In this document: piece after piece, positions 34,968-47,600 of the stretch
How the letters are laid out: each line of letters starts with the position of its first letter
How positions within the stretch are numbered: position 1 is the first letter of the stretch
Source: Dillenia suffruticosa
Taxonomy: Eukaryota; Streptophyta; Magnoliopsida; Dilleniales; Dilleniaceae
Assembly (NCBI GenBank): GCA_033439265.1
Contig: JAVTVX010000001.1
Coordinates: forward strand, 17,936,608 to 18,000,607
Length of the DNA: 64,000 bases
Direction of reading: 5' to 3'
The notes under the pieces: generated by a model
Seen by the model: only the letters and a program-made list of their open reading frames with translations
The model's database searches: none
What the model was told of the DNA's origin: nothing
Translations under genes and position numbers: made by a program

Positions 34968-37900
34968 ATGGATAATTCTGGTGATGGGACTGTAAAATCT
35001 TTTCCATTGGGATTAGATGCATCAACCGAAGAAGAGTATGCTTCATTGTCTATGTTACTTCAAGAGTTCACTAACATTTCCAATATTGATAGGGCTTGGA
35101 TTTTCAATTCTGACAATGGTATGTCCACCTTTATGCATATCCTTTTAATGAATTGATCACCACTCTCAAATTCCAACAGTCAAAAGTTATAATTGAAGTT
35201 ATCTATGGTATATTTCATTTTTGAAGCAGGAAATGTATCCCGAGCGATGTTTTTAGTTAGCCAACCTAATCTTTGGGCCAATAAGCAGCGGAAATATATT
35301 TTGTCCAATCATATTTCATATGAAAATAAAGACTTCGTGAGCTTTCAATGGGCACCCTTTCCTGTTGAGATCACTGGTGCATCTACAATTGTTCCATCAC
35401 CGTCAGGCACCAAGCTTCTTGTGATTCGAAATCCTGAAAATGATTCCCCTACTCAATTTGAAATCTGGGGACAATCCCATTTGGAAAAGGAGTTTCATGT
35501 TTTCCAATCTGTTCATGGTTCTGTATATACAGATGGATGGTAAGTCGCTATCCCAAATTGATTTACATGATATTAACTGTACTCTTTAAGGTACTGTCGG
35601 CTATGTTTGCTTCTTACTGTGTTTAAATTTCACTCGTGATCTCCAAATAGAGGTTTTGTACCATAATTCTCATGTATTCATGAGGTGAGGCAATGATAGA
35701 GGTAGCAGTGCTTGCCCACTATCCTATGTCTTTTACTGTAAACCACTTAAATTTCATGCACAGGTTTGAGGGTATTTCATGGAACTCTGATGAAACTCTT
35801 GTTGCATATGTTGCGGAGGAACCATCTTCCACCAAGCCCATATTTGGTGATACAGGGTACAAACTAGGAGCCTCTGCTGACAAAGATTGTAAAAGCTGGA
35901 AGGCTCAAGGAGATTGGGAGGAAGACTGGGGAGAAACATATGCAGAGAAAAGGCAGCCTGCCCTCTTTGTCATTGATATTAGCAGGTCAGAAATCTCAAC
36001 AATGTTTTTTTTCAAGGTTTTCACAAGACAAAGTTGGAGTTCTTCCTCTGGTTGGTGAAGGGATCAGAATATAGAAAGGAATGAATAATCACTAGACACC
36101 CAAATAATTTGCAAAAATAGATTTTATGTATAAAGAAAAGGAGGTGCCAGCTTATATGTTATATCCTTTTAGTCTAACATTACATGTAAAACTAGTGAAA
36201 ACTAGAGAGCAGCATAAGGAAATTGAAACACACTTCAATTTAAGTGTGACATTATGCAGCTTATCATGTGAAACAATCAAAAAAAGTTGCTTTTCTTTTG
36301 TCTATTATATTTTTCCTTTTCTCTTTTACCCTTTGCAGCAATATTGCTCATTGAAGGATGCACCCAGATTAGTTCTCTTATGGCATATCTAAGTTGTATA
36401 TTGAATACTTTTCTGAAAATAAGTGCTACAAGAAATGGCAATGATGAACTGCATTGATGTCAATCTGTTTTTAAATGACAATTTTTTAAATTTACTGAGG
36501 CTCTCAAGTTTTAGCTTGAGAATCACTGTCTCATTCTTTAGAGGCAAGTCAGGGTCTGAAAGAAAGATCTCTATATCCTGCTGGATCATAATACATTTTA
36601 CCCATCCAATTTTCCTAATCATTGAAAAAGAAAAAAAAAATTAAAAGAAAAAAGGAAATTCTATGATGATTCACTCGACGGGAGTTCCAGCATGGTCTCG
36701 ATGAATTTCAAAATTTTTGTTTGCAGGATCCAATGATTTTATGTTATCAATTGCAAAATTAACTATTATGTTGTTATGGAATGATCTCTGGACTAGAACA
36801 GATTAATGCGGAAACTTCTTTGGTTTTTTGCAGTGGAGATGTACGTCGTGTTGAGGGAATTGGGAAATCCTTGAGCGTTGGACAAGTTATATGGGCTCCA
36901 TCAAGAAAGGGTTTGCCTCATTACTTGGTTTTTGTGGGGTGGCCATCCGACAAAAGAAAGCTTGGCATAAAATACTGCTGCAATAGACGCTGCTCCTTAT
37001 ATGCTATTAGGGCTCCAAAATTTGAAGCTAGTGAACTTCAACCAAAGTAAGTCAATGCTTTCAATTTTATATCCTTTGTTTGTCTCAGTTAATTTTGCAC
37101 ATGAATTAAGGGAATTTAGATGATAACTATAGTCGTTTTGTTATTAGAAGTATTCAATTTGGATCATGTATTTCAGACTTGATGCAGAAGAAGATATGGC
37201 TTTGATTAATCTGACCCAGAGCATATCTAGTGCATTCATCCCACGCTTCAGGTACTCCCATATGAATTTCTCCTTCTCTCTAAGTATACTCGTGTAATAC
37301 TAGTATTGTTTTCTCCAAACATTTTAACTGTCTCAGCTTTCCTATCTTTAGGAACATCCAAATATCACTTTCTGCACCTTTTATTATTAACTACTTTTGT
37401 AAAGTATGCAGCCCTGACAAAATGAAATCAATCAAGCCTAATAAGTCCTTGAAATTATACTAATAAGGAAAATTTCTGAGTCACTGCTAACGCCATTGAT
37501 ATAATCCTTTTCTCAGTCCAGATGGAAAATTCCTTGTATTTTTATCTTCTAAAAGTGCTGTGGATTCTGGAGCACATTGGGCAACAGATTCACTTCATAG
37601 AATTGATTGGCTGGCTGATGGGAAGCTGAATCTGTCTGCAAATATTGTTGATGTGGTGAGCTTAAAATTTATATTTTGGAATTTATAAATTTCCTGCTGT
37701 TTTATGCACTGTTTGAGTATATGCAGCTTTTTTCTTCCTCCTTTGAGTACTAATACTGTGAGAACTAAATCCTTTATGAATGTGCTAATGTGGCTCTCAA
37801 CTAGCACAATGCGACTTTTTTGCATGGTGAGAAACTTTGATCAAATGATGTAGTACCAATTTAGAATATCCTGTTGACGTGTCTATAAACTATTTTTATG

Positions 37901-40900
37901 CATGAATGTAAAACAGATGAGTTTCTTCTCGAAAACTACAGAAATTTATTAAGCCTATAGATCCATCCTTTAGTGTTGTATGCATGTATCTAAATAATGC
38001 TGAGTGTTGCTATTTGTAAAATAAGTGTGCCACGCACACACAGCACACCTAATGTAAGTGGACCCAGAAAGCGTCATACAGGTAAGATTAACTTATAGAT
38101 CCTCAAAACATCTGTAGATTCCTGTTGTGATGTGTCCTGACGATGGTGGCTTTCCTGGGCTTTATGAACCAATTTTCCTTAATAACCCCTGGCTTCCTGA
38201 TGGACGTACTATGATCTTATCCTCTTCATGGGGTAGTACTCATGTCATACTCTCTGTAAATGTAATCAGGTAAATCCTCAACCTTTGCCATTAAGGGTGT
38301 AGGCCATATGGCTATTTTGTTACTTATATTTTTCCATCATGAACTGTTATTGTTACTTGTATTTTTCCATCATGAACTGTTATTTTCCCCCCTCGATTTT
38401 TGGGGGTTCCAGTGGAAAAGTTTCACGTGTGAGCCCAGCTGATTCTGGATTTTCTTGGAATGTTCTTACACTAGATCGCAATAATATCATTGCTGGTAAA
38501 TGCTGTTAATAAATGTTTTGCCAACTTATTCCCTATGTTCTTGAATTTTTGAATGATAGTGAACCTTTTATATTTGTTTGGAAGTCTGTAGCAGTCCAGT
38601 TGATGTTCCTCAAATCAAGCTTGGCTTTAATGGCGAAGAGGCAGGTGCAAGTGTTTCTTGGAGCTGGCTTGATGTTTTAAGTCCGGTTCCCAGATGCTCT
38701 GAGAAGGTTACTTTAGTCCAAGTTTGTTTACTTATGCGATAAAATTTGCATCTATGTTGTCCTCTGCTACAACCAAGCTTGTTAATTTAACTGTTCTTTC
38801 ACGATCCCTGCATATTTTACAAGTCTTATTCTACATCCTCCTTCAGGTTACATCATTACTGTCATCTCTTCAATTCAACATAGTGAAGATTCCTGTAAGG
38901 ACTGTCTCTGAAAGCCTTACAAAAGGTATAATTCTGCACTTGTGCTCTTGTCAACTTTTGTATTCAAATTGCATCAAACCATCTTATGAGAAACTTTTTT
39001 CTTCTTTTATTTTTTTAATCAGAAATACTGAGACCAAATTTACCGTACTAATGTGTCTGATTAATGGCTGAATGCCATCTTCCTAGTGTACTTTGGCTTC
39101 CTACCTATCTAGAAAGGGCGTACTCAGTGCCGAAGCTCCCACATTGTGGGGTCTGGGGAAGGGAATACCTAGGCAGCCTTCCCCTTGCTTTTTTTTTTGC
39201 AAGGAGGCTGATTTGAACCCTGGACCTCCAGGACACAATGGAGAGACTCCACCAATGCGCCAGGCCTGCCCTTCTCCTACCTATCTAGAAAATTGATTTT
39301 ATAATGTAAGTTGGAACCTATGTGAAACCTTTGTCAAAATGTTGTGATAATTGAAATTTGGCATCCCTCTGTTGTTACTTATTTTTCTTTTACATTTTTT
39401 TTCCCGGGAGAAAATTGGGACAGTTTCAGTTCTACATTCTTCTATACTGTTACAGTGTTATGCATATAAGGTCTCCTCCTCTATCATGGTTACATTTTCC
39501 TTTTTATTGTGGTTTATGTGTTTTTTTTTTGGGTTTGTTTGTTTGCTGTTTCTTTCTTGAATGGTAAAAATTCTGTTTCTCTCATTATCTGTGCCTTTTG
39601 CAATGGTGCTGGTTCCGGACCATTATTTTCTATGTTTGATAAGTTTCCCTATCCTCCATGTGCTATAACTTTTTTCAAATGTACAATTCATATAAATCAT
39701 TTAAAACATTTACGAAACATAAAAATTTGCTAAAATAATACATAGATAGCGAAAGAAACCATCTATGTGTTCAATTGCTGCAGGTGGTAGCCGACCTTTT
39801 GAGGCCATATTTGTTTCCTCTAAGAAGAGCACGCGAGATCCGTTAGTTGTTGTTCTTCATGGGGGGCCTCATTCTGTCTCACTGACAAGCTTTTCGAACT
39901 CATTAGCTTTCCTCTCTTCAATTGGATACAGCTTGCTAATAGTTAATTACAGGTGATCGGTGGTTCTGGCATGCTATATTCAACATTCTATTATTCCGTA
40001 GTTGTGATTCTCCTGAAATTAACCATTGGCTAATGCCATAGATTATTAGCATACCTGTCCTGGTGTTACTTTGACACTGAAATCAGCAGATTTACCAGTG
40101 AGCAGAATGCTCCCAAGTAAGAGATTCAAAGGGCAGTGACTTGTTATTAGCTTTGTATATGAAATGAGGATAATTAGGATGAAAGATTTTTTAACTTAGT
40201 TCATTTTGTTCTTAAACATATTATGAAGTCAACCAATTTGATTTGTTTTGCCTCTCATTCTGGCAATTCCTAAGATAGCAACTTATCATAGGGGTTCACT
40301 GGGGTTTGGCGAGGAAGCGTTGCAGTCTCTTCCAGGGAAAGTTGGCTCCCAGGTGTTGATCTATCTCTTTCTGTGTCACTTGCTTTGTTTGATGGAATAA
40401 AGTGTGGTGCAACCCTAACTTCTTATATGTTGGCAGGATGTTGATGACGTGCTTACTGCTATAGATCATGTCATAGACATTGGACTTGCAGACCCATCAA
40501 AAATAGCTGTCATTGGTATTTCCCATGGTGGCTTCTTAACAACTCACTTAATTGGCCAGGTGTGCTAGCTTTGTATACACTACTTTTGTTCCCATTCTTC
40601 CTGTTTTGGGGAATAAGGTGCGTGGAGTTTTAGTTGTACCTGGCATTCTTTTGGTTATCACTTAGCCGGAAGGTTCCAAGGGGCTCACTTCCACCCCTAT
40701 CAGAACTAAGATGTTAAACCTGACAGGGGTGTCTCTCAAACCACCATGCTAAGGACAAGTTTGGTCCAAGGTGATGAATAAAATCCCGGGGGGGGGGGGG
40801 GGGAATAACATGTTAGATAAGCGCTTAACCACCAAAAAAAAAAAAAAAAGAAAGAAAAAAGAAGAAGAAGAAGAGGAAGAGGAAGAGGAAGAGGAGGAAG

Positions 40901-42817
40901 AAGAAGAAGAAGGTTACCCAATTCTAAGGCAGGGCAAAATATTACCCCAAAATCACCCTTTCTTTTCAATATGTGCATTTGATTGGTAAACATGTATGCT
41001 ACATGAAACAGTTTTGCATTTACCCTGTCATTTAACCTCTCAAACCAAACTTGTTCCAAGAGTTACTACTCGAAGGTTTCCATGGGCACATCCTTAATAC
41101 CCCCACGTCAGTAGTTCTGCAATTATAAAATTTCACAAGTTAGCTAGCGCAAGTGTATAAGATCCACTTGCTGGACTCCCTTGAGCGAATACATTTTGTC
41201 TGTGCAGGCTTCATTATTTCTCATCTCTTTTTAGCTGCATCTGCTTGCACTTATCGGTATGATGTCAACCACGTATATGCATGCGTCAAAATTTGAGTGA
41301 CCTGGTTTCTGTAAAACTTATCATCTTGATTAGAGAGCATTTCTTCAGGCCCCTGAGAAATTTGCTGCAGCTGCTGCTAGAAATCCCGTTTGTAATATTG
41401 CATTGATGATTGGTACCACTGATATTCCTGATTGGTGCTACATGGTGACTTGTGGAAGTGAGGGAAAATCTATTTTCACAGAAGCGGCATCACCTGAGCA
41501 CTTGGCTATATTCTACAAGAAGTCTCCCATTTCACATGTCTTAAAGGTAACATTTTATCAACTTAAGAGACATTTCATCAAGACAATCGCTTTATTGTGC
41601 AAAGAGAATGTTAATTTGAACAAGCTCCAATAATAACTTGATGGCCTTCTATCTGCAATTGTATCACTACTATTGGACATTGGGGGTGTTTGGATTCCAA
41701 CCTCTGCTGGGCTTTTCTCCGGTTGATCTTGCATTTAATGCTAAATTTTTGGGTACAATGACCTCCTTTTTGGAAAATTTTTTACTTTAAAGCCCTATGC
41801 TTTTAAGTGGAAATGTGTTATCCTAATTAAAAAATTCTTCAAGAGGAATAAGATAAATTTTAACATATTAACACAGTAAAGTGTAGTAGAGGACACCCAA
41901 ATAGCAACATGATTGGACATGCCATTGTGATGTGCACATATGGCTTACATTTGGAGCCTTAATATATGCATTTGAAAGGTGGTTTGGGCATATGTAATTT
42001 CTGCTGGAATGTACAACAGTACAACTTATTGTAAAATGGAACAGAGGCCCTCTTTTCATACATTTATGCTTTTAGGTTTCTTAGTCAGGTATTGGAAATT
42101 CAAATCTATTAGCCAATTTTCTGTATTAAGTTTCTCATATTGACCTTGCAGGTTAAAACACCAACTCTATTCCTCTTAGGTGCTGAGGATCTGCGAGTAC
42201 CTGTCTCTAATGGACTGCAAGTATGATTCACTTTTTCATTTTCATTTTTTTCTTTCTTTCTTTGTTGATCATTAATTTTAAGCTGCAATACCAACAACTA
42301 GTAGATCAAGAAACTGATTTTTTTTTTTTTTTTTTTTTTAAATCTTCCTTCAAGTGCAACATAAACTTTTCTGGGCAATGATATTACTTCAGCTTTTCTT
42401 GAGTGGTGCCTTAAAAATCTGATTACAAAAAAAAGTGCAATAACAAATCATAATGTGCCATGTCTAGCCATAACGAGTAGCAGTCTCCTTCCATCTGTCC
42501 AATGGTGCAGAAGAACTTATAAAGTCCGTTCCTTGACAGAGCTGTACATTGTTGTACATTATATATGTGTTGATTTATGCTTCATGTGTGACTTTTGTAG
42601 TACGCCAGGACATTGAAGGAGAAGGGAGTGCCCCATAAGGTGATTGTCTTTCCCAACGATGTTCATGCAATTAAAAGGTGAATTTACGACATTCCTCTAC
42701 TGTTATACCACGTTTGTCAATATAACCAAATTCCTAGTCTTTCTGCTTTTCAGGCCACGATCGGATTTTGAAAGCTTTCTCAACATAGGCGTCTGGTTTA
42801 ACAAGTACTGCAAATGA
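34968..42817 (+). CDS. AARE: Acylamino-acid-releasing enzyme, copy 1 (serine peptidase S9)
   Basis: Removes N-acylated residues from peptide N-termini and takes part in clearing oxidised protein (family knowledge; EC 3.4.19.1). Exons: 34968-35118, 35230-35539, 35764-35985, 36834-37046, 37177-37251, 37517-37655, 38118-38269, 38413-38495, 38585-38706, 38847-38925, 39784-39952, 40292-40352, 40437-40559, 41349-41546, 42152-42220, 42601-42677, 42754-42817. They total 2307 nt, 768 aa, with every junction in phase. The N-terminal two thirds is the beta-propeller; the C-terminal part is the alpha/beta hydrolase with HGGPHS, nucleophile elbow GISHGG (Ser621), Asp712 in GAEDLRVP and His744 in NDVHAI. 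The elbow has Ile where copy 2 has Gly, but the triad is intact. The donor for exon 9 follows an AAG acceptor, weaker than the CAG of copy 2. No transit peptide (see the leader exon with TGA). Probably cytosolic and active. Confidence 0.95.
39112..39274 (-). mobile_element. Au-type SINE with 17-bp target duplication
   Basis: On the minus strand the body starts GGGCAGGCCTGGCGCATTGG (box A-like), has GGTCCAGGGTTCAAATC (box B), GCAAGGGGAAGGCTGCCTA and the typical CTTCCCCAGACCCC stretch, and ends near GTACGCCCTTT. The flanks carry the identical 17-bp sequence TCCTACCTATCTAGAAA (39099-39115 and 39275-39291). It is in intron 10 of AARE copy 1 in antisense orientation and has no counterpart in copy 2. 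Confidence 0.85.
40788..40912. repeat. Poly-G16, A-tract and GAA/GGA polypurine block
   Basis: Sixteen consecutive G (40788-40803), then an A-tract with scattered G and a long GAAGAA/GGAAGA run. The resulting poly-Glu frame is an artefact of low complexity. It lies in intron 13 of AARE copy 1. Confidence 0.92.
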
Positions 42818-42877
42818 GCAAACAATTTGCTACAGAAATCCTAATTTCTTGACATTTTTGGGGGTGCAGTTGATTGG

Positions 42878-42921
<44 letters not shown>

Positions 42922-44648
42922 CAGGGTTGCTAGCCGTGGCAACCATTTCTTACTGACTCATGATCACAGACCAGCTTTGTGTCTAGACTGGCTGCGTGTT
43001 TCAAGAATGTACGAGAGCGATGTTGTTGTTATATGGCACACTATTCATTAGAGCCAAATAAAACATACTTTGGTTCTGTGACCAGTAATATGTACATTGC
43101 GCACTTATAAAAAAATTCTCGTTTGCATTTGCTACTCTATCCATATATCTAACGCTGTGTGTCTAGATTGCAGCATGGCCCCTTTTGTTGAAAAGCCTGG
43201 TTTTCTTTTCAGAGTTTGTTCATTCTTAATAACTGCTTATTGTATAGCTCTGTAGATTGATCACATTGAATCAGAGGGGGTTCTCTCTCTCTCTCTCTAT
43301 TCTTTTTTTCCTCTTCATTTGGCTTCTTTCTCTAGTTGCCTTGCCAAGTGAATGAATCATCAGAGGAAGAATATTGGTTGCAAGTGGTAGGTACCCATGG
43401 AACTTAATTCCATTCGTCCACAAAGTATTTGAATAAAGCAAGTTCTGGATGGAAATTTTCTTATTCTCTCGTCTTGTTACATTGATTAATCAGAATAATA
43501 ATTTTTAATGTTAATGAGTTACGGTTCAATTGACATTCTCTTTTCTCTTCTTCGTAAAACTCTTGAACATTAAAATTATAAAATTTTTTATATTAAAAAT
43601 CTCGACCAATTTTCCCTTTTACTTTCCCAAACATAAACTTAAGGCTCATAAAAATAATAAAATAAAAAAAATACCATAGGCCCATTTTTTGAGTTAGTGG
43701 GTTTACCATCGAAAATATAAAATAGTATATGGTACAATATTTCCATGGACGGTTTGAAAAATTGAAACTTTTGATACACGAAACTTCTCGGTATTAATGT
43801 TTTCTCATTTTCAAAATATTTTTTATTTTTTAAATATTTTAACACTCTAAATTAATTAATATTTATATAAAAATTTTTATATCTTTTATATTTATATATT
43901 TTTTGTATTTAATTAATATTTACTTACTGAATTATAATTATAATTTTTATCTAATTTTTTATGATTAATAATTACATATTTAACTATTTTATTTTTTTTT
44001 TATAAAATATGATTATTATGTTATTTTGATAAAATAATTAATATTTATATAAAAATTCTTATATTTTTTATTTTTACGTTTTTTTATATTTCTATATCCT
44101 TTATTTTTATAAAATGTTTTTTTCGTATCCTTTCGTATTCATTTCTTTTTATCATTTCTATTTTTTGCAATAAAGAATATACTCGTACAAATTGCATGAG
44201 ATTTAAAAAAAATTATATATGTTGATATAATTGTAATTATAATTTTTATAAATTTTTATCTAATTTTTTATGATTAATAATTACATATTTAACTATTTTA
44301 TTTTTTTTTATAAAATATGATTATTATGTTATTTTGATAAAATAATTAATATTTATATAAAAATTCTTATATTTTTTATTTTTACGTTTTTGTATATTTC
44401 TATATCCTTTATTTTTATAAAATGTTTTTTTCGTATCCTTTCGTATTCATTTCTATTTATCATTTCTATTTTTTGCAATAAAGAATATAATCGTACAAAT
44501 TGCATGAGATTTAAAAAAAAATTATATATGTTGATATAATTGTAATTATAATTTTTATAAATTTTTAATGATATTACTATGATTATAAGTTTTTTTCTCC
44601 TATTAGATAGGCGGCACAAATTAAAATGATGCGGAAGTAAGTGAATGA
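42818..44648. other. Spacer between AARE copies (3' UTR, then AT-rich)
   Basis: The first 250 bp or so, including a (GA)n run at about 42881-42918 and AATAAA near 43057, is probably the 3' UTR of AARE copy 1. The remainder is AT-rich and includes the 309-bp tandem repeat. No gene seen. Confidence 0.65.
43943..44567. repeat. 309-bp AT-rich tandem duplication
   Basis: Copy 1 (about 43943-44251) and copy 2 (about 44252-44567) match almost throughout, for example TCTAATTTTTTATGATTAATA at 43950 and 44259 and TCGTATCCTTTCGTATTCATTTC in both. Differences are a few single bases. It lies upstream of AARE copy 2. Confidence 0.92.
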
Positions 44649-47600
44649 ATGGCGAGATTGTGCCTCTCTTCCTCGTATTGGTGCGTCAAGTCATTTGCCG
44701 TTCCTCCTCGTTCCCCTTTCCGCTTAGTATCCTCTCCTTTGACTCCCTCCCCACCCCTATCTCTCCTCAGGTATGCTCAAGCAAGCTCTCTCTCTCTCTC
44801 TCTCTGAAATGCATATTCAAGCATACTAGCACATTGTTTTAAAAAGCATTGAAAGAAGTTCTTGGTGGTAATTTTCATTCAAATTATTTTTCTTTTCGGC
44901 TTAGTTGAATTGGGTCACTTCGATTTAATGCTTTTTCTTAGTGGGTTTTTCTATTATATACACATACATACATACATGCATACATACATATATATATATA
45001 TATATTTACAGCAATCGATGCTCTTGGTTTTTGCCTTGTTGACTTTGTTCAACGCAGAGTATTGCTCGTGTATTGCAGATGATATGCCCAAACATTTTTC
45101 AGGGTTTTTGATGCATATTGTCTCTTTGCTATTAACACTGTATTGACTAAATTTTCAAATTCTAACTACGGGGGTTGTTTATTTTTGGTCAAATGATCAA
45201 AGTTTCGAAGTTCTTAATGATGGTTATGTTTTACTAGATTAGTGAATTGTGATCACCAAATTTGTATAGCAAAAGATTCATGATGAATAGTCGAAGTTGT
45301 GAAGTTGCGATTTGGATTGAGCTTTGAACTTGTGTATGTATCAATTTTGCTCTGATTGAGGACTTTCAAAAGATTAACTGTTTTTCAATATTGGGCATTT
45401 TGTTATCTAGTTATAGGACAAGGTTGTCTACATTTTTAGCCATGGATAATTCTGGAGCTAGCCCTGCAAAATCTTTGCCACTGGGCATAGATGCATCAAC
45501 TGAGGAGGAATATACTTCACAGTCTAAATTGCTTCAGGAGTTCACCAATATATCCAACATCGACAAGGCTTGGACATTTAAATCCGGCATTGGTATGGGT
45601 AGCTTTTATTTTTCTGTCTTCTTGCAGTGAATATTATTCAAGTTCACCTAGACATCGTGTATTTCATTTTTGGTTCAGGAAAAGGATCCCAGGCAATGTT
45701 TTTAGCTAGCCAACCTAATCTCCTGGCCAATAAGAGGCGGAAGTATATCTTATCCAGTCATATCTCAAATGAAACTAAAGATACCTTGAGCTTTCAATGG
45801 GCACCTTTTCCTGTTGAGATGACAGGTGCATCTACAATAATTCCATCTCCATCTGGCACAAAGCTCCTTGTGATTCGAAATTCTGAAAATGAGTCTCCCA
45901 CCCAGTTTGAAGTCTGGAGTAATTCCCATTTGGAAAAGGAGTTTCACATTCCTCAATCTGCTCATGGCTCTGTATACACTGATGGATGGTAAGCCACTGT
46001 TCAAACCTAACTAGTCTCCCCAATGTAGGTTTCTCGTATGCCTTTCTTATAAATCTCTTACATTTTAGAAATCTCCTTGTGCAACAGGTTCGAAGGGATT
46101 TCGTGGAACGCTGATGAAACTCATGTTGCATACGTTGCAGAGGAACCATCTCCCAACAAGCCCACATTTGCCGATACAGGGTACAAACAAGGATCCACCT
46201 CTGATAAGGAATGTGGTAGCTGGAAGGGTCAGGGAGATTGGGAGGAAGACTGGGGAGAAACTTATGCAGGGAAAAGGCAGCCCGCCCTCTTTGTTATCGA
46301 TATTAATAGGTTAGAAATTACAACAATGTTGATGCATGGATGTTAAATTTCGAATTCTTTCATCGATTGGTGGATGTATGTTTAGGATCAGGATATAGAA
46401 TGGGGTCAAGCAAGAATCATTTAAGGTGCTTAAGATAAACCAAGATAATGATTTATACCCGTAGCCCCATATTCATATTACATGTACGATTAGTGTAAGG
46501 CTAGAGTATACTGCAAATTTTGTATCCTGTGAAACAAGAAAACATCCAGCGTGTTGATTTCCATTTGATATGTATTCCTTTCCCCATCCAACTTCCTTCT
46601 TGTAGTGATTGTTTACAAATTGAAGCACATAAAGAAATCAGTTTTCTTTTGGCATGTTTAAGTTATGTATTGAATGCTGAATATGTATGAGTGTGTTTTT
46701 TTAGAAAGCAAGTAGTACAAGAACATGATAGTTATGCGTGGTTGTGTTTTATTTTTTATTTTTTTTGGGGTCAAAAAGAAATAATTACAGTGATTGAGAG
46801 ACAATATTTAATGGTCTCAATTTTATTTTTCACTTTATGCGGTGCAGTCATTGTCGCATTGACAGTGTGTAACATAGGGGATGAATGACTTATAAGTGGA
46901 ACTGTATATTCATATCCTACCGATATGCCAAATTTTGATGTTCTACCTGTTCATTTGATCTTAAAACAAATCGATGCTGATCCTATTGAAGGAGAGCTGC
47001 AGCATGATCTTGATTGCTATCGAAATTTGAATTACAGGATTACATCATATGATTACAATGAGAGTTTAACTTCTGTGTTGTTATGGATGAAGAGATTTCT
47101 ACCTACCCTTTTCTGGTTGGAACAGCTTAATGTGAATTTCCTGACTTTTGCAGTGGGGAGGTACACACGGTTGAAGGAATTGGGAAATCCTTGAGTGCTG
47201 GACAAGTTGTATGGGCTCCATCAAGAAATGACTTGCCCCAATATTTGATTTTTGTTGGATGGCCATCAGACAAAAGAAAGCTTGGCATAAAATATTGCTA
47301 CAATAGGCCATGTGCTTTATATGCCGTCAGGGTTCCATTTAGCAATTCTGTAGCTGGTGAACTTCAACCAAAGTAAGTCAGTGTTATCCCTTAGTATGTC
47401 TAAGGTATTTCTATGCTTGATTTGAGGTAGATTCCTGCTGTTATTATTACCATCATGTATAATTTAATGTTTGCATTCCAGACCAGATGCTGGAGGAGAT
47501 AAAGCTTTAATCAAACTGACTCAAAGCATAAATAGTGCTTTCTTTCCTCACTTCAGGTACTCCTAGATGACTCTTCTTCTCTATTTCCAAGTGCAGCATT

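Noticed and set aside
40771-40989. Open frame with a run of glutamates
   Set aside because: Produced by the GAA/GGA polypurine tract in an AARE intron; no homologue-like flanks.
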